A stretch of 64,000 bases of DNA from Ornithinibacillus contaminans (GCF_001038425.2 NZ_LDPV02000052.1:85723-149722); one strand, 5' to 3'; positions 23,659-32,496 are shown, counted from the stretch's first letter. Notes: generated by a model from the letters alone, not told the origin. A program made the numbers and translations.

Positions 23659-24773
23659 TTGCAGTTCTATTCTCGAAAATAAAGCAGTTTATTCGTGAGC
23701 CGTGGACCTTTATAATCTTTACAGGAATGTCCGTATTATTCGCATTTATATTTGGAGGCTCCAGTATGGGAACGACGACCTTACCCGTTCCTGTGTATAG
23801 CGATGAGGATACAATGAGAACATCTGCTATAGGAAAAGCGTTAGGAGAAGAAGCGGCTTTCGAGTTTAATTGGATGAGTGAAGAAGAGGTTAACGAGCAG
23901 GTTTCTGCCGGAAAGGCAGAGGTAGGCGTTATTCTTCATGAAAATGATTTCCAGGTAATCGTTGGTGTCGATTCACCTAATGTAGGACTAATCCGGCAGA
24001 CAATTCAAAAGGTTTATCTGGAAGACATGAGGAAGGACCGAATTTTAGAAGCTAGCAATACGACATCTACAGAGGATAAGCAAGCGTTTTTAAAGGATTT
24101 TGATGAGGCAATGGGTGCACCACCTTTTAGACTAGAAGCGGTAAGTTTCCGAGGAGAGGGATCTTTTGTCTATGATAATTCATTACATCGTTTGTTTGGA
24201 TTTTCATTGTTTTTTGTAATCTATACAATCGCATATAATGTATTATCCATTCTCTTAGAAAAAAGAGATGGTATCTGGGACCGGATTATATTATCACCAG
24301 TTAAAAAGTGGGAAATGTATGTCGGTAACTTAATCTATAGCTTTATCACTGGCTATATTCAGGTAGTCATCGTATTCCTGATATTCCGATATGTTTTTGG
24401 TATTGATTTTTATGGGAGATTTCTAGAAACGTTATTGCTGTTAATTCCATATGTATTTTCCATCGTTTCGCTGGCAATTTTAATTACGGCAATTGTGAAG
24501 ACTGTTCAACAATTTAATGCCGTGCTTCCGATTATCTCAGTTAGTATGGCAATGATTGGTGGTGCTTATTGGCCGATAGAAATTGTGGAGTCGGATGTGT
24601 TATTAGCACTAGCTAAAATAAATCCATTAACGTATGGAATGGAAGTATTACATGGCGCGACTGTTTATGGCTACTCCATGAACGAATTATTGGTGCCTAT
24701 TAGCATCTTAATATTATCTGGAGTACTCATGATGGGACTAGGGATACACTTAATGGAGAGAAGACATATATAG
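23655..24773 (+). CDS. lnrN: ABC exporter permease, LnrN-like
   Basis: A 372-residue ABC-2 permease with the same layout as its upstream partner: a first helix near 15-33, an extracellular domain to about 170, then five helices to 365. RDGIWDRIILSPVKKWEMY near 215 is the conserved coupling region. ATG overlaps the lnrM stop as ATGA. A terminator at 24848 closes the operon. Confidence 0.82.
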   Translation: MIAVLFSKIKQFIREPWTFIIFTGMSVLFAFIFGGSSMGTTTLPVPVYSDEDTMRTSAIGKALGEEAAFEFNWMSEEEVNEQVSAGKAEVGVILHENDFQVIVGVDSPNVGLIRQTIQKVYLEDMRKDRILEASNTTSTEDKQAFLKDFDEAMGAPPFRLEAVSFRGEGSFVYDNSLHRLFGFSLFFVIYTIAYNVLSILLEKRDGIWDRIILSPVKKWEMYVGNLIYSFITGYIQVVIVFLIFRYVFGIDFYGRFLETLLLLIPYVFSIVSLAILITAIVKTVQQFNAVLPIISVSMAMIGGAYWPIEIVESDVLLALAKINPLTYGMEVLHGATVYGYSMNELLVPISILILSGVLMMGLGIHLMERRHI

Positions 24774-24847
24774 CATAGTGTAGAAACGTATGTCAGTTAC
24801 GTAATAGGGAGATAGGAATTTTTCGGATAGAAGTAATCGTTTTGTCA

Positions 24848-24878
24848 AAAGCCACCATCAAGTAAGATGGTGGTTTTT
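24848..24878 (+). terminator. Terminator of the lnrLMN-like operon
   Basis: CCACCATC (24852-24859), loop AAGTAA, GATGGTGG (24866-24873), then five T. Confidence 0.9.
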
Positions 24879-24977
24879 CAAATATATACCAACGAAATAT
24901 TTCTATTTTTTAAGAAAATTTTTAGTATAATAGTATTATACAACAGGAGAGAGCTACCATCTTAGGGGGATAATTAG

Positions 24978-25931
24978 GTGAAGAGAATACTGAAAATTTC
25001 AACAGGTGTTATTAGTATACTATTAATCATAGATATTATTGCTAGTTTTTATTTTTATGATCTGGCAATTAATCGAGGACCAAAGGATTTCTTACAAGGA
25101 AATAAAGACCTGGAAGTGTCAGCCGAAACAATGGAAGTATTACTGGAGGGTGGTTGGCGTGACTGGGTTTCTAACCAAGAATTTGAGAGTATTGAAATGA
25201 CCTCAAGAGATGGGTTGAATCTCCAAGGCTATTATTTGGAAGCTAAAGAACCAACGAATAAACTGGTAATCGCTGCACATGGCTACCTAGGACGTGGAAG
25301 TGATATGGGATTATTTGGTCAATACTATTATGAGGAATTGGGCTACAATTTTTTTACAGCAGATGCACGTGGTCATGGCAGGAGTGAAGGGGACTACATA
25401 GGCTTTGGCTGGCCTGATCGTTTAGATTATGTAGACTGGATCAATATGTTAGTTGAAAAGCTAGGTCCGGATACAGAAATTATACTGCATGGTTTATCGA
25501 TGGGGGCTGCGACTGTACTGATGACTAGTGGGGAAGAATTGCCGGAAAATGTCAAGGTAATCATTGCCGATAGTCCTTATACTAGTGTTCAAGATTTATT
25601 TACGTACCAGATTACGAGAATGTTCCATCTTCCAGCATTTCCTGTTATCCAAACGACCAGTATGGTGACCAAGGCGAAAGCAGGGTATTCGTTATCTGAA
25701 GCATCAGCACTTGAACAGGTAAAAAAAGCAGAAGTACCTATTCTTTATATACATGGTAACCAGGATTCATTTGTGCCAACTGATATGTCACGTGAGCTCT
25801 ATGAAAATACAAAAAGCAAGGCGGAGATCGTTATATTTGACGGAGCGAACCACGGGGAATCGTTTGTGATGGATGAGGAAACGTATAAGGAAGTATTGAA
25901 TACATTTTTAGAGGAAAGTTTTATGAAATAA
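24978..25931 (+). CDS. Membrane-anchored alpha/beta hydrolase (YqkD-like), paralog 2
   Basis: A 317-residue hydrolase built like the one at 12742: N-terminal membrane helix (residues 8-27), AAHGYLGRG near 98, RGHGRSEGDYIGFGW near 135, nucleophile Ser in HGLSMGAAT near 178, Asp in HGNQDSFVP near 268 and His in GANHGES near 295. By eye it shares about half its residues with that paralog, including the whole RLDYV.W block. GTG start behind GGGGGAT. It lies just after the Lnr-like exporter but behind that operon's terminator, so it is separately transcribed. Substrate unknown. Confidence 0.85.
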   Translation: MKRILKISTGVISILLIIDIIASFYFYDLAINRGPKDFLQGNKDLEVSAETMEVLLEGGWRDWVSNQEFESIEMTSRDGLNLQGYYLEAKEPTNKLVIAAHGYLGRGSDMGLFGQYYYEELGYNFFTADARGHGRSEGDYIGFGWPDRLDYVDWINMLVEKLGPDTEIILHGLSMGAATVLMTSGEELPENVKVIIADSPYTSVQDLFTYQITRMFHLPAFPVIQTTSMVTKAKAGYSLSEASALEQVKKAEVPILYIHGNQDSFVPTDMSRELYENTKSKAEIVIFDGANHGESFVMDEETYKEVLNTFLEESFMK

Positions 25932-25935
25932 TCAT

Positions 25936-25974
25936 AAAAAGCTGACGTATAATGATATACACGTCAGCTTTTTG
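25936..25974. terminator. Bidirectional terminator between hydrolase 2 and yuxL
   Basis: AAAGCTGACGT pairs with ACGTCAGCTTT (25938-25971) with A and T runs on the two sides, between convergent genes. Confidence 0.88.
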
Positions 25975-25982
25975 TTGTACTT

Positions 25983-27980
25983 TTACAAATAGCTTTCAAA
26001 CCATCTGCAAATATGATTTAACCGTTCTACACGCATTTCTGGTTTTCCGCTACGGCTAAGTTCATGATTCGCACCAGGGAAACGTACAAATTCAACTTCC
26101 TTTTTTAAATGCTTTAATGCTACATAGAATTGTTCACCTTGTTCAATTGGACAGCGATAATCGAGTTCGCCATGTAAAATTAATAATGGTGTCTCTACTT
26201 GATCAGCATATTTTAATGGTGAAATATCCCATAAAGCTTCGGGATCTTCCAGTAGATTAGAGCCATGCTGCATTTTATTAAAGAAGTAGCCAATGTCGCT
26301 AACGCCATAGAAGCTTAACCAGTTACTAATCGAACGCTGTGTTACAGCCGCTTTGAAGCGGTTTGTATGACCGACAATCCAGTTCGTCATGAATCCACCA
26401 TAGCTACCACCTGTAACGCCTAAGCGATTTTCATCAATAAAGTCATAGGTTTCTAATGCATAGTCAACTGCCGTCATAAGGTCTGTATAATCACTACCAC
26501 CATAATCATGGCGGCATGCATCAACAAAGCTTTGACCATAACCATGGCTACCGCGAGGATTTGTATATAAAACAACATAACCTTTAGCGGCAAGTAGCTG
26601 CATCTCATGGAAGAAGGTTTGTCCATACATGGTGTGTGGTCCACCGTGTACTTCAAGGACTAATGGGTATTTCTTTCCTTCTTCAAATCCAATTGGACGA
26701 AGTAACCAGCCATGCACATCCCAACCGTCTTTTGCTTTAAAGGAAATACTTTCTGGTTTATTAATAGCAACCTCTTCTAGAAATGCTTTGTTCGTATCGG
26801 TTAATTGTTTTTCTTGTGAATCTGCATCAAGTAAATAGAAATTACAAGGGTCAGTAGTTTTGCTAACACCAATAACAAATGAATCGTTAGCAGGATTATA
26901 CGAGAACCCAAATACATGACTGTCTACGTTATAACGTTCGGTTAATTCACCTTGTAAGTTAGCCTCGTAGAGATTGGTTGCGCCATGATCAGAGCCAATG
27001 AAAAACAGACGATTTTCGTCTTTTGACCAAATAGGGCCAGTTTCAGAGGATCCTAGGCGAGAATCTCCGGCAATTAAATCTCCTAACTGGAAATCCCAAT
27101 TTTCACTTAAACAGATTGTCTCTTTCGTCTCACTGTCATAAATATAAAGTTCAGTAAGTGTTGCATTTGCAAATTGTTGCTTATTCCCTAAAAAGGCAAT
27201 TTTAGTACCACTTGGAGAAAAGCGAGCTGTATAATACGTCCCTTCTCCATCGGTTAGCTTAGTTATTTCTTTGGTCGCTATATTTAACGTATAGACATCA
27301 TTTTTGATTTCATAATCTGCATCTTCACTTAAATTACCGGCAAATAGGATGGTTGTACCATCTGGAGAAATATCCTGGTAAGCATGGTGATGATTGCCCC
27401 TCGTTACTTGGGTAAAGGTCTCTTTCTCGATATCGTAAAGAATAATTTGAGATTTTTTATTATCAAGGAATCCTTGTGCATCTGATTTATATCGCAAATT
27501 TTTTACGATTAAAGGTTGTTTGCTTTTTTCATCATGCTCTTTTTGGCGCTCTTCTTTGGATAATTCATTCTGGTTCGTTACATCGTCGTCTTGTTCTAAT
27601 GAAGCGGTAAAGATTATAAACTTCCCGTCCTTGGACCAGAATGGATTTACTGCACCATATTTGAACGTAGTGAGCTGCTTTGCTTCACCACCATCAGTAG
27701 GGAGTATCCATAATTGTGGAACACCGCTACGGTTGGATTGGAAGACGATTGTGCTTCCATCCGGTGAGAAGCGGGGACTACCGTTCTTATCATGGCCAAA
27801 TGTCCATTGTTTTGTTGAATGATTGTCTAGCTTTTGCACTAACAGATTAGATTCGTATTCCTTCTTATCATTTACAGTAGTGGAAACGTATGCGTATGTT
27901 GATCCGTCCGGTGAAAGTTGCGGATCACTAAGTATTTCAAGCTTCATAAAGTCTTCTGCTGTAATTGCGCGTTTAGCCAT
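25983..27980 (-). CDS. yuxL: S9 family peptidase, YuxL-like
   Basis: A 665-residue prolyl-oligopeptidase-type serine peptidase with a beta-propeller front half (several PDG.T..F repeats, for example SPDGSTIVFQSN near 70) and a C-terminal catalytic alpha/beta domain. The nucleophile Ser is in TGGSYGGFM near residue 525, Asp in HGELDYRCP near 607 and His in GANHELSRSG near 639. No signal peptide, so it is cytosolic and probably acts on short or N-acylated peptides. Length and order fit B. subtilis YuxL. RBS GGAGGT precedes the ATG. Confidence 0.88.
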   Translation of the reverse strand: MAKRAITAEDFMKLEILSDPQLSPDGSTYAYVSTTVNDKKEYESNLLVQKLDNHSTKQWTFGHDKNGSPRFSPDGSTIVFQSNRSGVPQLWILPTDGGEAKQLTTFKYGAVNPFWSKDGKFIIFTASLEQDDDVTNQNELSKEERQKEHDEKSKQPLIVKNLRYKSDAQGFLDNKKSQIILYDIEKETFTQVTRGNHHHAYQDISPDGTTILFAGNLSEDADYEIKNDVYTLNIATKEITKLTDGEGTYYTARFSPSGTKIAFLGNKQQFANATLTELYIYDSETKETICLSENWDFQLGDLIAGDSRLGSSETGPIWSKDENRLFFIGSDHGATNLYEANLQGELTERYNVDSHVFGFSYNPANDSFVIGVSKTTDPCNFYLLDADSQEKQLTDTNKAFLEEVAINKPESISFKAKDGWDVHGWLLRPIGFEEGKKYPLVLEVHGGPHTMYGQTFFHEMQLLAAKGYVVLYTNPRGSHGYGQSFVDACRHDYGGSDYTDLMTAVDYALETYDFIDENRLGVTGGSYGGFMTNWIVGHTNRFKAAVTQRSISNWLSFYGVSDIGYFFNKMQHGSNLLEDPEALWDISPLKYADQVETPLLILHGELDYRCPIEQGEQFYVALKHLKKEVEFVRFPGANHELSRSGKPEMRVERLNHICRWFESYL

Positions 27981-28064
27981 TTAATAACCTCCAATAATCG
28001 TAAGTAGAATTTTCAAACTTGTTTTTATTCTAAACTATTTCGAGATACGAAGCAATTAGAATTA

Positions 28065-28583
28065 CTAGATTACTTGATTTTGTCTAAGGCTTTCTAGATA
28101 TGTAGTTAATTGTTTTCTGTATCTAAAAATATGTATGTCGGTGTTGGTTGTTTTTAATAGTTTTTGATACAGTTTTGGTACCTTATTTTTATTATAATTT
28201 TTGGTCCAAAGAATGAATTCAAGATTTAGCCGTTCTGGACAACCCTTCCCAATATCAGGTCTTGTCTTATTATGATATTGAATTCGTCGCTTGATTATGC
28301 CATAAAGACATTTGATTGTTGTGTAATGTAAAAAAATAACGGTATCGGCATCCTCTAAACGTTTTGGTAGTGTAACACTATAATTGCCTTCAATTATCCA
28401 ACTGTCTTGTTTTAAAATCTCATCATGTTGCGAAATTAGCTCAGCTTCATCTATTGCTTTCCATCCGGGTTTCCAATAGATTGCATCCATATGGTAGACA
28501 GGAATATCTAGTAAATGACCTAATTGCATGGCAAGAGTCGATTTTCCAGCTCCAGGATTACCTAGAATCGTAATCTTCTTCAT
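28065..28583 (-). CDS. P-loop kinase-like ATPase (topology modulation protein/FlaR family)
   Basis: A 172-residue protein with Walker A GNPGAGKST at residues 8-16 and an adenylate-kinase-like fold: YHMDAIYWKPGW near 30, IIEGNY near 60 and VIFLHY near 78. This pattern is that of 'DNA topology modulation protein' (FlaR/YqaC) P-loop proteins, whose true substrate is unknown. The ATG at 28583 follows GGAGGT; the frame extends to 28718 without a better start and would overlap the upstream dat gene. It is probably co-transcribed with dat. Confidence 0.75.
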   Translation of the reverse strand: MKKITILGNPGAGKSTLAMQLGHLLDIPVYHMDAIYWKPGWKAIDEAELISQHDEILKQDSWIIEGNYSVTLPKRLEDADTVIFLHYTTIKCLYGIIKRRIQYHNKTRPDIGKGCPERLNLEFILWTKNYNKNKVPKLYQKLLKTTNTDIHIFRYRKQLTTYLESLRQNQVI

Positions 28584-28631
28584 AAATACCTCCAACTCTT
28601 TTAATGATTTAATATTCTGAATAAAGTCTAT

Positions 28632-28664
28632 GAAAAGAAGTATCCCATCTGTTGTGGGATACTC
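28632..28664 (-). terminator. Hairpin after dat
   Basis: GTATCCCA (28640-28647) pairs with TGGGATAC (28655-28662). On the minus strand it is followed by TTCTTTTC, a moderate T-run, and it lies between dat and the kinase-like gene, so it may only weaken read-through. Confidence 0.55.
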
Positions 28665-28668
28665 CGTT

Positions 28669-29544
28669 CTATGCGTAGTTTTCAATAAGGTTTTCAACGA
28701 TATTAGCGTCTTTTTCATACGCTACTTGTAATTGTCTTGTTATGTTACCTGGTTCTCCGTTGTTAATAGCAAGACCATCGACAGTCACAATTGGTGTAAC
28801 CTCGGAGGTGCTGCTTGTTAAGAATAACTCATCAGCCTCATTAATATCTTCTAATGTAAAGGCTTCTTCGATTAGCGGGATTCCTAACTCTTGAACAAAT
28901 CGTTCAACGGCCATCCGGACACATCCATGTAAGATATTATTCGTCGTTGGGTGTGTATAAATTTTTCCGTCTTTTACAAGATATACATTAGCGGAAGAAC
29001 ATTCTGTTACACGTCCGTCACGATGGAGTATTGCTTCATAGCAATTTTGCTCCTTTGCTTCTTGTTTTGCCATAACATTTGGTAATAAATTCAGGCTTTT
29101 GATAAAGCAATTTTCCCAGCGAATATCGCGATGTGTTATAACGCTAACGCCGTTTTTTAATGTTACTAGATTACGAGGCTGTGTTTGAACATATGCATAA
29201 ATATTTGGGTCCACATCCTTTGGAAATACATGATCTCTAGGAGCAGATCCTCTTGACACTTGCATATATAATTTGCCGTCTTCCGTCATTTCATTACGCT
29301 TCAATAATTCATGAAGCAGATTTTTAAATTCTTTTTTTGTAAACAAGAGTTTTATTTTTATGGCTTCAGTGGATCTGAATAGTCTATCTACATGCTCGTC
29401 TAATAAATAATACTTACCTTTGTAAATACGAATAACTTCATAAATTCCATCACCAAATTGTAGAGCACGCTCTTCAATTGGAAAGGTTAGACTATCACGA
29501 TGAATAAATTTTGTTTGTGATAGGATTACTGGATACATTGACAA
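28669..29544 (-). CDS. dat: D-amino-acid transaminase
   Basis: A 291-residue class IV PLP aminotransferase that interconverts D-alanine and D-glutamate for cell-wall synthesis. FQFGDGIYEV-like LQFGDGIYEV is near residue 28, the PLP Lys lies in CFIKSLNLLPNV near 145, Glu in VTECSSANVY near 178, and the C-terminal LFLTSSTSEVTP near 240 binds PLP phosphate. TTG at 29544 lies 9 nt after AAGGGGG; the ATG at 29538 is an alternative only two codons on. Resembles B. subtilis Dat (YheM). Confidence 0.9.
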   Translation of the reverse strand: MSMYPVILSQTKFIHRDSLTFPIEERALQFGDGIYEVIRIYKGKYYLLDEHVDRLFRSTEAIKIKLLFTKKEFKNLLHELLKRNEMTEDGKLYMQVSRGSAPRDHVFPKDVDPNIYAYVQTQPRNLVTLKNGVSVITHRDIRWENCFIKSLNLLPNVMAKQEAKEQNCYEAILHRDGRVTECSSANVYLVKDGKIYTHPTTNNILHGCVRMAVERFVQELGIPLIEEAFTLEDINEADELFLTSSTSEVTPIVTVDGLAINNGEPGNITRQLQVAYEKDANIVENLIENYA

Positions 29545-29762
29545 GCTAAATCGCCCCCTTGTTAATATGATTATTTTATTACTTCCAAGTTGCCTTGTAA
29601 ATGGTTGTTTTTATATAATATTCGCCATAGTTAAAATGAGTTAATAGTCCTAGTATCATGCTGAATCCATATGGAATAAGCTAGAAGTAGCTACTTAATT
29701 AGATCTTATTGGTAAAAGGAAATGAAAATGTAATTTTTTGTTGGAAAATGTAATATTTCCTC

Positions 29763-29791
29763 TTGCATGTATCAGAAGTTCTTGCTATAAT
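29763..29791 (+). promoter_or_regulatory. Strong sigma-A promoter ahead of the tRNA-Gly repeat region
   Basis: TTGCAT (29763-29768) and a perfect TATAAT (29786-29791) with exact 17-nt spacing. Transcription would begin near 29798, some 14 nt before the first tRNA 5'-half repeat and about 330 nt before the complete tRNA. Confidence 0.8.
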
Positions 29792-29811
29792 AAATTTTGC
29801 ATTAAAAAAAT

Positions 29812-30125
29812 GCGGGTGTAGTTTAATGGTAAAACTCTAGCCACGAGCGATACATCCACTGAATAACCAACGAGTTGCCCCGAGAAATTCAACTTCTTCG
29901 AAAATACTAGTAGACGCAGGGGCATGACTTTGCGTGAATGAAAACTAAATAAAATTTCTAATTAACATGCGGGTGTAGTTTAATGGTAAAACTCTAGCCA
30001 CGAGCGATACATCCACCGAATAACCAACGAGTTGCCTCGAGGAATTCAACTTCTTCGAAAATGCTAGTAGACGCAGGGGCATGACTTTGCGTGAATGAAA
30101 ACTAAATAAAATTTCTAATTAACAT
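29812..30125 (+). repeat. Two tandem 157-bp units, each starting with a tRNA-Gly 5' half
   Basis: Units at 29812-29968 and 29969-30125 differ at only four positions. Each begins with the first 31 nt of the downstream tRNA-Gly (acceptor 5' strand, D arm, 5' half of the anticodon stem, up to the first loop base) and then leaves the tRNA sequence inside the anticodon loop, running into 126 nt of unrelated sequence. That sequence has small hairpins (AGTTG/CAACT, ACGCA/TGCGT), and TACATCC in it can pair with GGGTGTA of the tRNA half. The second unit runs directly into the intact tRNA gene. No ORF with an RBS was found. Confidence 0.9.
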
Positions 30126-30199
30126 GCGGGTGTAGTTTAATGGTAAAACTCTAGCCTTCCAAGCTAATGTCGAGGGTTCGATTCCCTTCACCCGCTCCA
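30126..30199 (+). tRNA. tRNA-Gly (anticodon UCC), CCA encoded
   Basis: A full cloverleaf: acceptor GCGGGTG/CACCCGC, D arm GTTT..AAAC, anticodon loop CTTCCAA (TCC), T arm GAGGG TTCGATT CCCTT, discriminator T and encoded CCA (30197-30199). The first anticodon-stem pair is a C-A mismatch (position 27-43). Sequence closely follows Bacillus tRNA-Gly(UCC). Confidence 0.95.
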
Positions 30200-30211
30200 T
30201 ACATATGTCCT

Positions 30212-30256
30212 AACGCAGTGTTTCGTAAAAACTTACGAAGCGTTGCGTTTTTACTT
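30212..30256 (+). terminator. Terminator after tRNA-Gly
   Basis: AACGCA...TTTCGTAA pairs with TTACGAAG...TGCGTT, ending in a T-run at 30248-30252. Confidence 0.85.
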
Positions 30257-30382
30257 TTTCTAATCTCCAAATTATAATCCTTCATGATAACCCTATTCCG
30301 AATAATTAAGATTGCTTAACAAATCAATTTGTAAATAGTATCGTATAAGAAACTATTAGCTAGAAGAAGGGAGGTGCTGCAT

Positions 30383-31525
30383 ATGAATACAAGTGAGTTA
30401 AAGCAAGCCATTATTGCATATTCAAAAGAAATTGGTATTGATAAGATTGGTTTTACAACGGCTGATGTGTTTAGTGAGTTAAAGGAACGATTAAAACGGC
30501 AGCAAGAACTAGGTTATCAATCAGGGTTTGAAAAGGGAACTAATGAAGAGCGAACGGAACCGAGACGATTACTTCCAGAAGCACAGTCGATAATTTCAAT
30601 TGCAGTTGCCTACCCATCAAGAATGAAGGGTGCACCAAGAAGTACTAAAGAAGAGCGGAGAGGTTTCTTCTGTCGAGCTTCTTGGGGAATGGATTACCAT
30701 GATGTTTTACGAGATCGTTTAAAGAAATTGGAACGGTTTATTCAAGAGCAAGTGGCTGATGCGGTTACGAAAGTGATGGTTGATACAGGTGAGTTGTCTG
30801 ATCGTGCTGTGGCAGAACGTGCTGGCATCGGATTCACCGGTAAAAATACATTACTCATCACCGAAGAATACGGATCGTTTGTTTATCTGGGTGAGTTAAT
30901 TACGAATATCCCATTTGTTCCAGACACTCCTGTTGAGGATGGTTGCGGGGAATGCAGGAAATGTATTGATGCATGTCCAACAGGTGCCTTAGTCCAAGGC
31001 GGACAATTAAATGCAAACCGTTGTATCGCATTTTTAACCCAGACAAAAGACTTTTTGCCAGACGAATTTCGTACGAAAATAGGTAACCGGGTCTATGGCT
31101 GTGATACATGCCAACTCGTTTGCCCGAAAAATAAGCAGGTTGATTTTCACATTCATCCAGAATTTGAACCCGAGGATGACATTGCGAAACCGAAATTAAT
31201 TCCAATGCTTACAATGTCCAACCGTGAATTCAAGGAAACTTTTGGCCATATCTCTGGCGCTTGGCGTGGTAAAAAGCCAATTCAACGAAATGCGATTATT
31301 GGACTGGGCCATTACAAAGATAAGACGGCAGTGGAGGAGCTGATTGCAATTATGAATAGCGATCCTCGTCCAGTTATTCGCGGAACAGCTGCATGGTCTT
31401 TAGGGAAAATAGGAACAGAAGAAGCGTATGAAGCGATTTCGGTTGCTATGGAAAAGGAAAAAGACGAAGATGTTCTTTTTGAAATGGAAAAAGGTTTAGC
31501 ATTTAAAAACGTACAAACTTCTTAA
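30383..31525 (+). CDS. queG: Epoxyqueuosine reductase
   Basis: A 380-residue iron-sulfur and cobalamin enzyme for the last step of queuosine synthesis in tRNA. Two [4Fe-4S] sites are visible: CGECRKCIDACPTGAL near residue 192 and CDTCQLVCPKN near 242. The catalytic Asp is in KVMVDTGELSDR near 135, and HEAT-like repeats fill the C-terminus (about 305-375). The ATG at 30383 follows GGGAGGT by 7 nt; the frame starts at GTG 30374, which overlaps the RBS. First of queG-yhbB-trmL, the same order as yhbA-yhbB-cspR in B. subtilis; two of these act on the tRNA wobble base. Confidence 0.93.
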   Translation: MNTSELKQAIIAYSKEIGIDKIGFTTADVFSELKERLKRQQELGYQSGFEKGTNEERTEPRRLLPEAQSIISIAVAYPSRMKGAPRSTKEERRGFFCRASWGMDYHDVLRDRLKKLERFIQEQVADAVTKVMVDTGELSDRAVAERAGIGFTGKNTLLITEEYGSFVYLGELITNIPFVPDTPVEDGCGECRKCIDACPTGALVQGGQLNANRCIAFLTQTKDFLPDEFRTKIGNRVYGCDTCQLVCPKNKQVDFHIHPEFEPEDDIAKPKLIPMLTMSNREFKETFGHISGAWRGKKPIQRNAIIGLGHYKDKTAVEELIAIMNSDPRPVIRGTAAWSLGKIGTEEAYEAISVAMEKEKDEDVLFEMEKGLAFKNVQTS

Positions 31526-31558
31526 AAAGTAAAAGAAAATAATTCATGCCTTAGACAC

Positions 31559-31594
31559 GCATTCCCTCCATATATATCCTAATGGAGGGGATGT
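31559..31594 (+). promoter_or_regulatory. Hairpin that hides the yhbB ribosome-binding site
   Basis: ATTCCCTCCAT (31561-31571) pairs over 11 bp with ATGGAGGGGAT (31582-31592), extendable by two outer pairs, with a 10-nt loop. The 3' arm contains the whole GGAGGGG Shine-Dalgarno of the next gene. There is no T-run, so it looks like translational control. Confidence 0.7.
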
Positions 31595-31596
31595 AT

Positions 31597-32442
31597 ATGG
31601 AACCGTTAAAAAAGTTTTGGATAGAGCTTATTAAATCGGGTGGTGCTGAGAGTGAGTGGTGGAAACGCAAGAAAGACTTATTAGCACGTAGGGATGTATC
31701 AGTAGTTCGTGTTAACGGTAGAGGATATATCTTTCATCGGATTAGGTATGATCAGTCGGAAAAAATATATTATCAGCTTCATTTGTCCATGCTGCTGAAG
31801 CAGGGTGATTATTTCTACCTTGAAGAAGAAATTGTGCCCTATCAATTTCGATGGGAAGACGGCAAAATAGAGGAACATAGGCCAGTAGAAGTTAGCTGGT
31901 CGAATGAACCTTACGAGAAGTTAGAACTAGAAAATGAGCAATCGGATCGAGCTATGCGTTTTTCCTATGATCGCTTGGCGGCTGTTCAGTATGCAGAGAG
32001 ATGGTGGAACAGCTATAATCCCGCCTACCGTACGTTTGAAGTGGATTGTACAAATTATGTTTCGCAATGTTTGCGGGCTGGTGGTGCACCAATGCGCGGG
32101 ACACCTAATCGAAATCAAGGCTGGTGGTACCAGCAAGATAATTGGAGTTATAGCTGGGCGGTAGCACACTCCTTGAGATGGTTTTTAAGTGGGTCAACAC
32201 ACGGACTAAAAGGCACCGAAGTCGATTCACCTGAAGAACTTTCACTTGGCGATATAATTTGTTATGATTTTGAAGGCGATGGTAGATGGAATCATAATAC
32301 TATTGTTGTAGCGAAGGACATAGATGGAATGCCGTTAGTAAATGCACATACCCAAAATAGCAGGCTACGATATTGGTCCTATGAGGATTCCTCCGCATGG
32401 ACACCAAATATAGCATACAAGTTTTTCCGGATAGGCGAATAG
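31597..32442 (+). CDS. yhbB: Putative amidase-domain protein YhbB
   Basis: A 281-residue protein whose C-terminal part (about 125-280) is an Amidase_6 domain. Candidate catalytic residues are Cys in VDCTNYVSQCL near residue 150, His in WNHNTIVV near 235 and Asn/His in VNAHTQNSRL near 255. The N-terminal half has no recognised domain, and no signal peptide is seen. Location between queG and trmL matches B. subtilis. ATG at 31597 is chosen from three close in-frame ATGs (31582, 31591, 31597) because GGAGG lies 8 nt upstream. The RBS is inside a strong hairpin, so translation should be regulated. Substrate unknown. Confidence 0.8.
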   Translation: MEPLKKFWIELIKSGGAESEWWKRKKDLLARRDVSVVRVNGRGYIFHRIRYDQSEKIYYQLHLSMLLKQGDYFYLEEEIVPYQFRWEDGKIEEHRPVEVSWSNEPYEKLELENEQSDRAMRFSYDRLAAVQYAERWWNSYNPAYRTFEVDCTNYVSQCLRAGGAPMRGTPNRNQGWWYQQDNWSYSWAVAHSLRWFLSGSTHGLKGTEVDSPEELSLGDIICYDFEGDGRWNHNTIVVAKDIDGMPLVNAHTQNSRLRYWSYEDSSAWTPNIAYKFFRIGE

Positions 32443-32496
32443 TGCTATAATGATAGAGTTATTTTAAGGATTTATAATAGCAAGGAGATATGAAGT

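Noticed and set aside
29812..30125. CRISPR-like look of spaced repeats
   Set aside because: Units are contiguous 157-bp duplications with a tRNA half, not short repeats with unique spacers; no cas genes.
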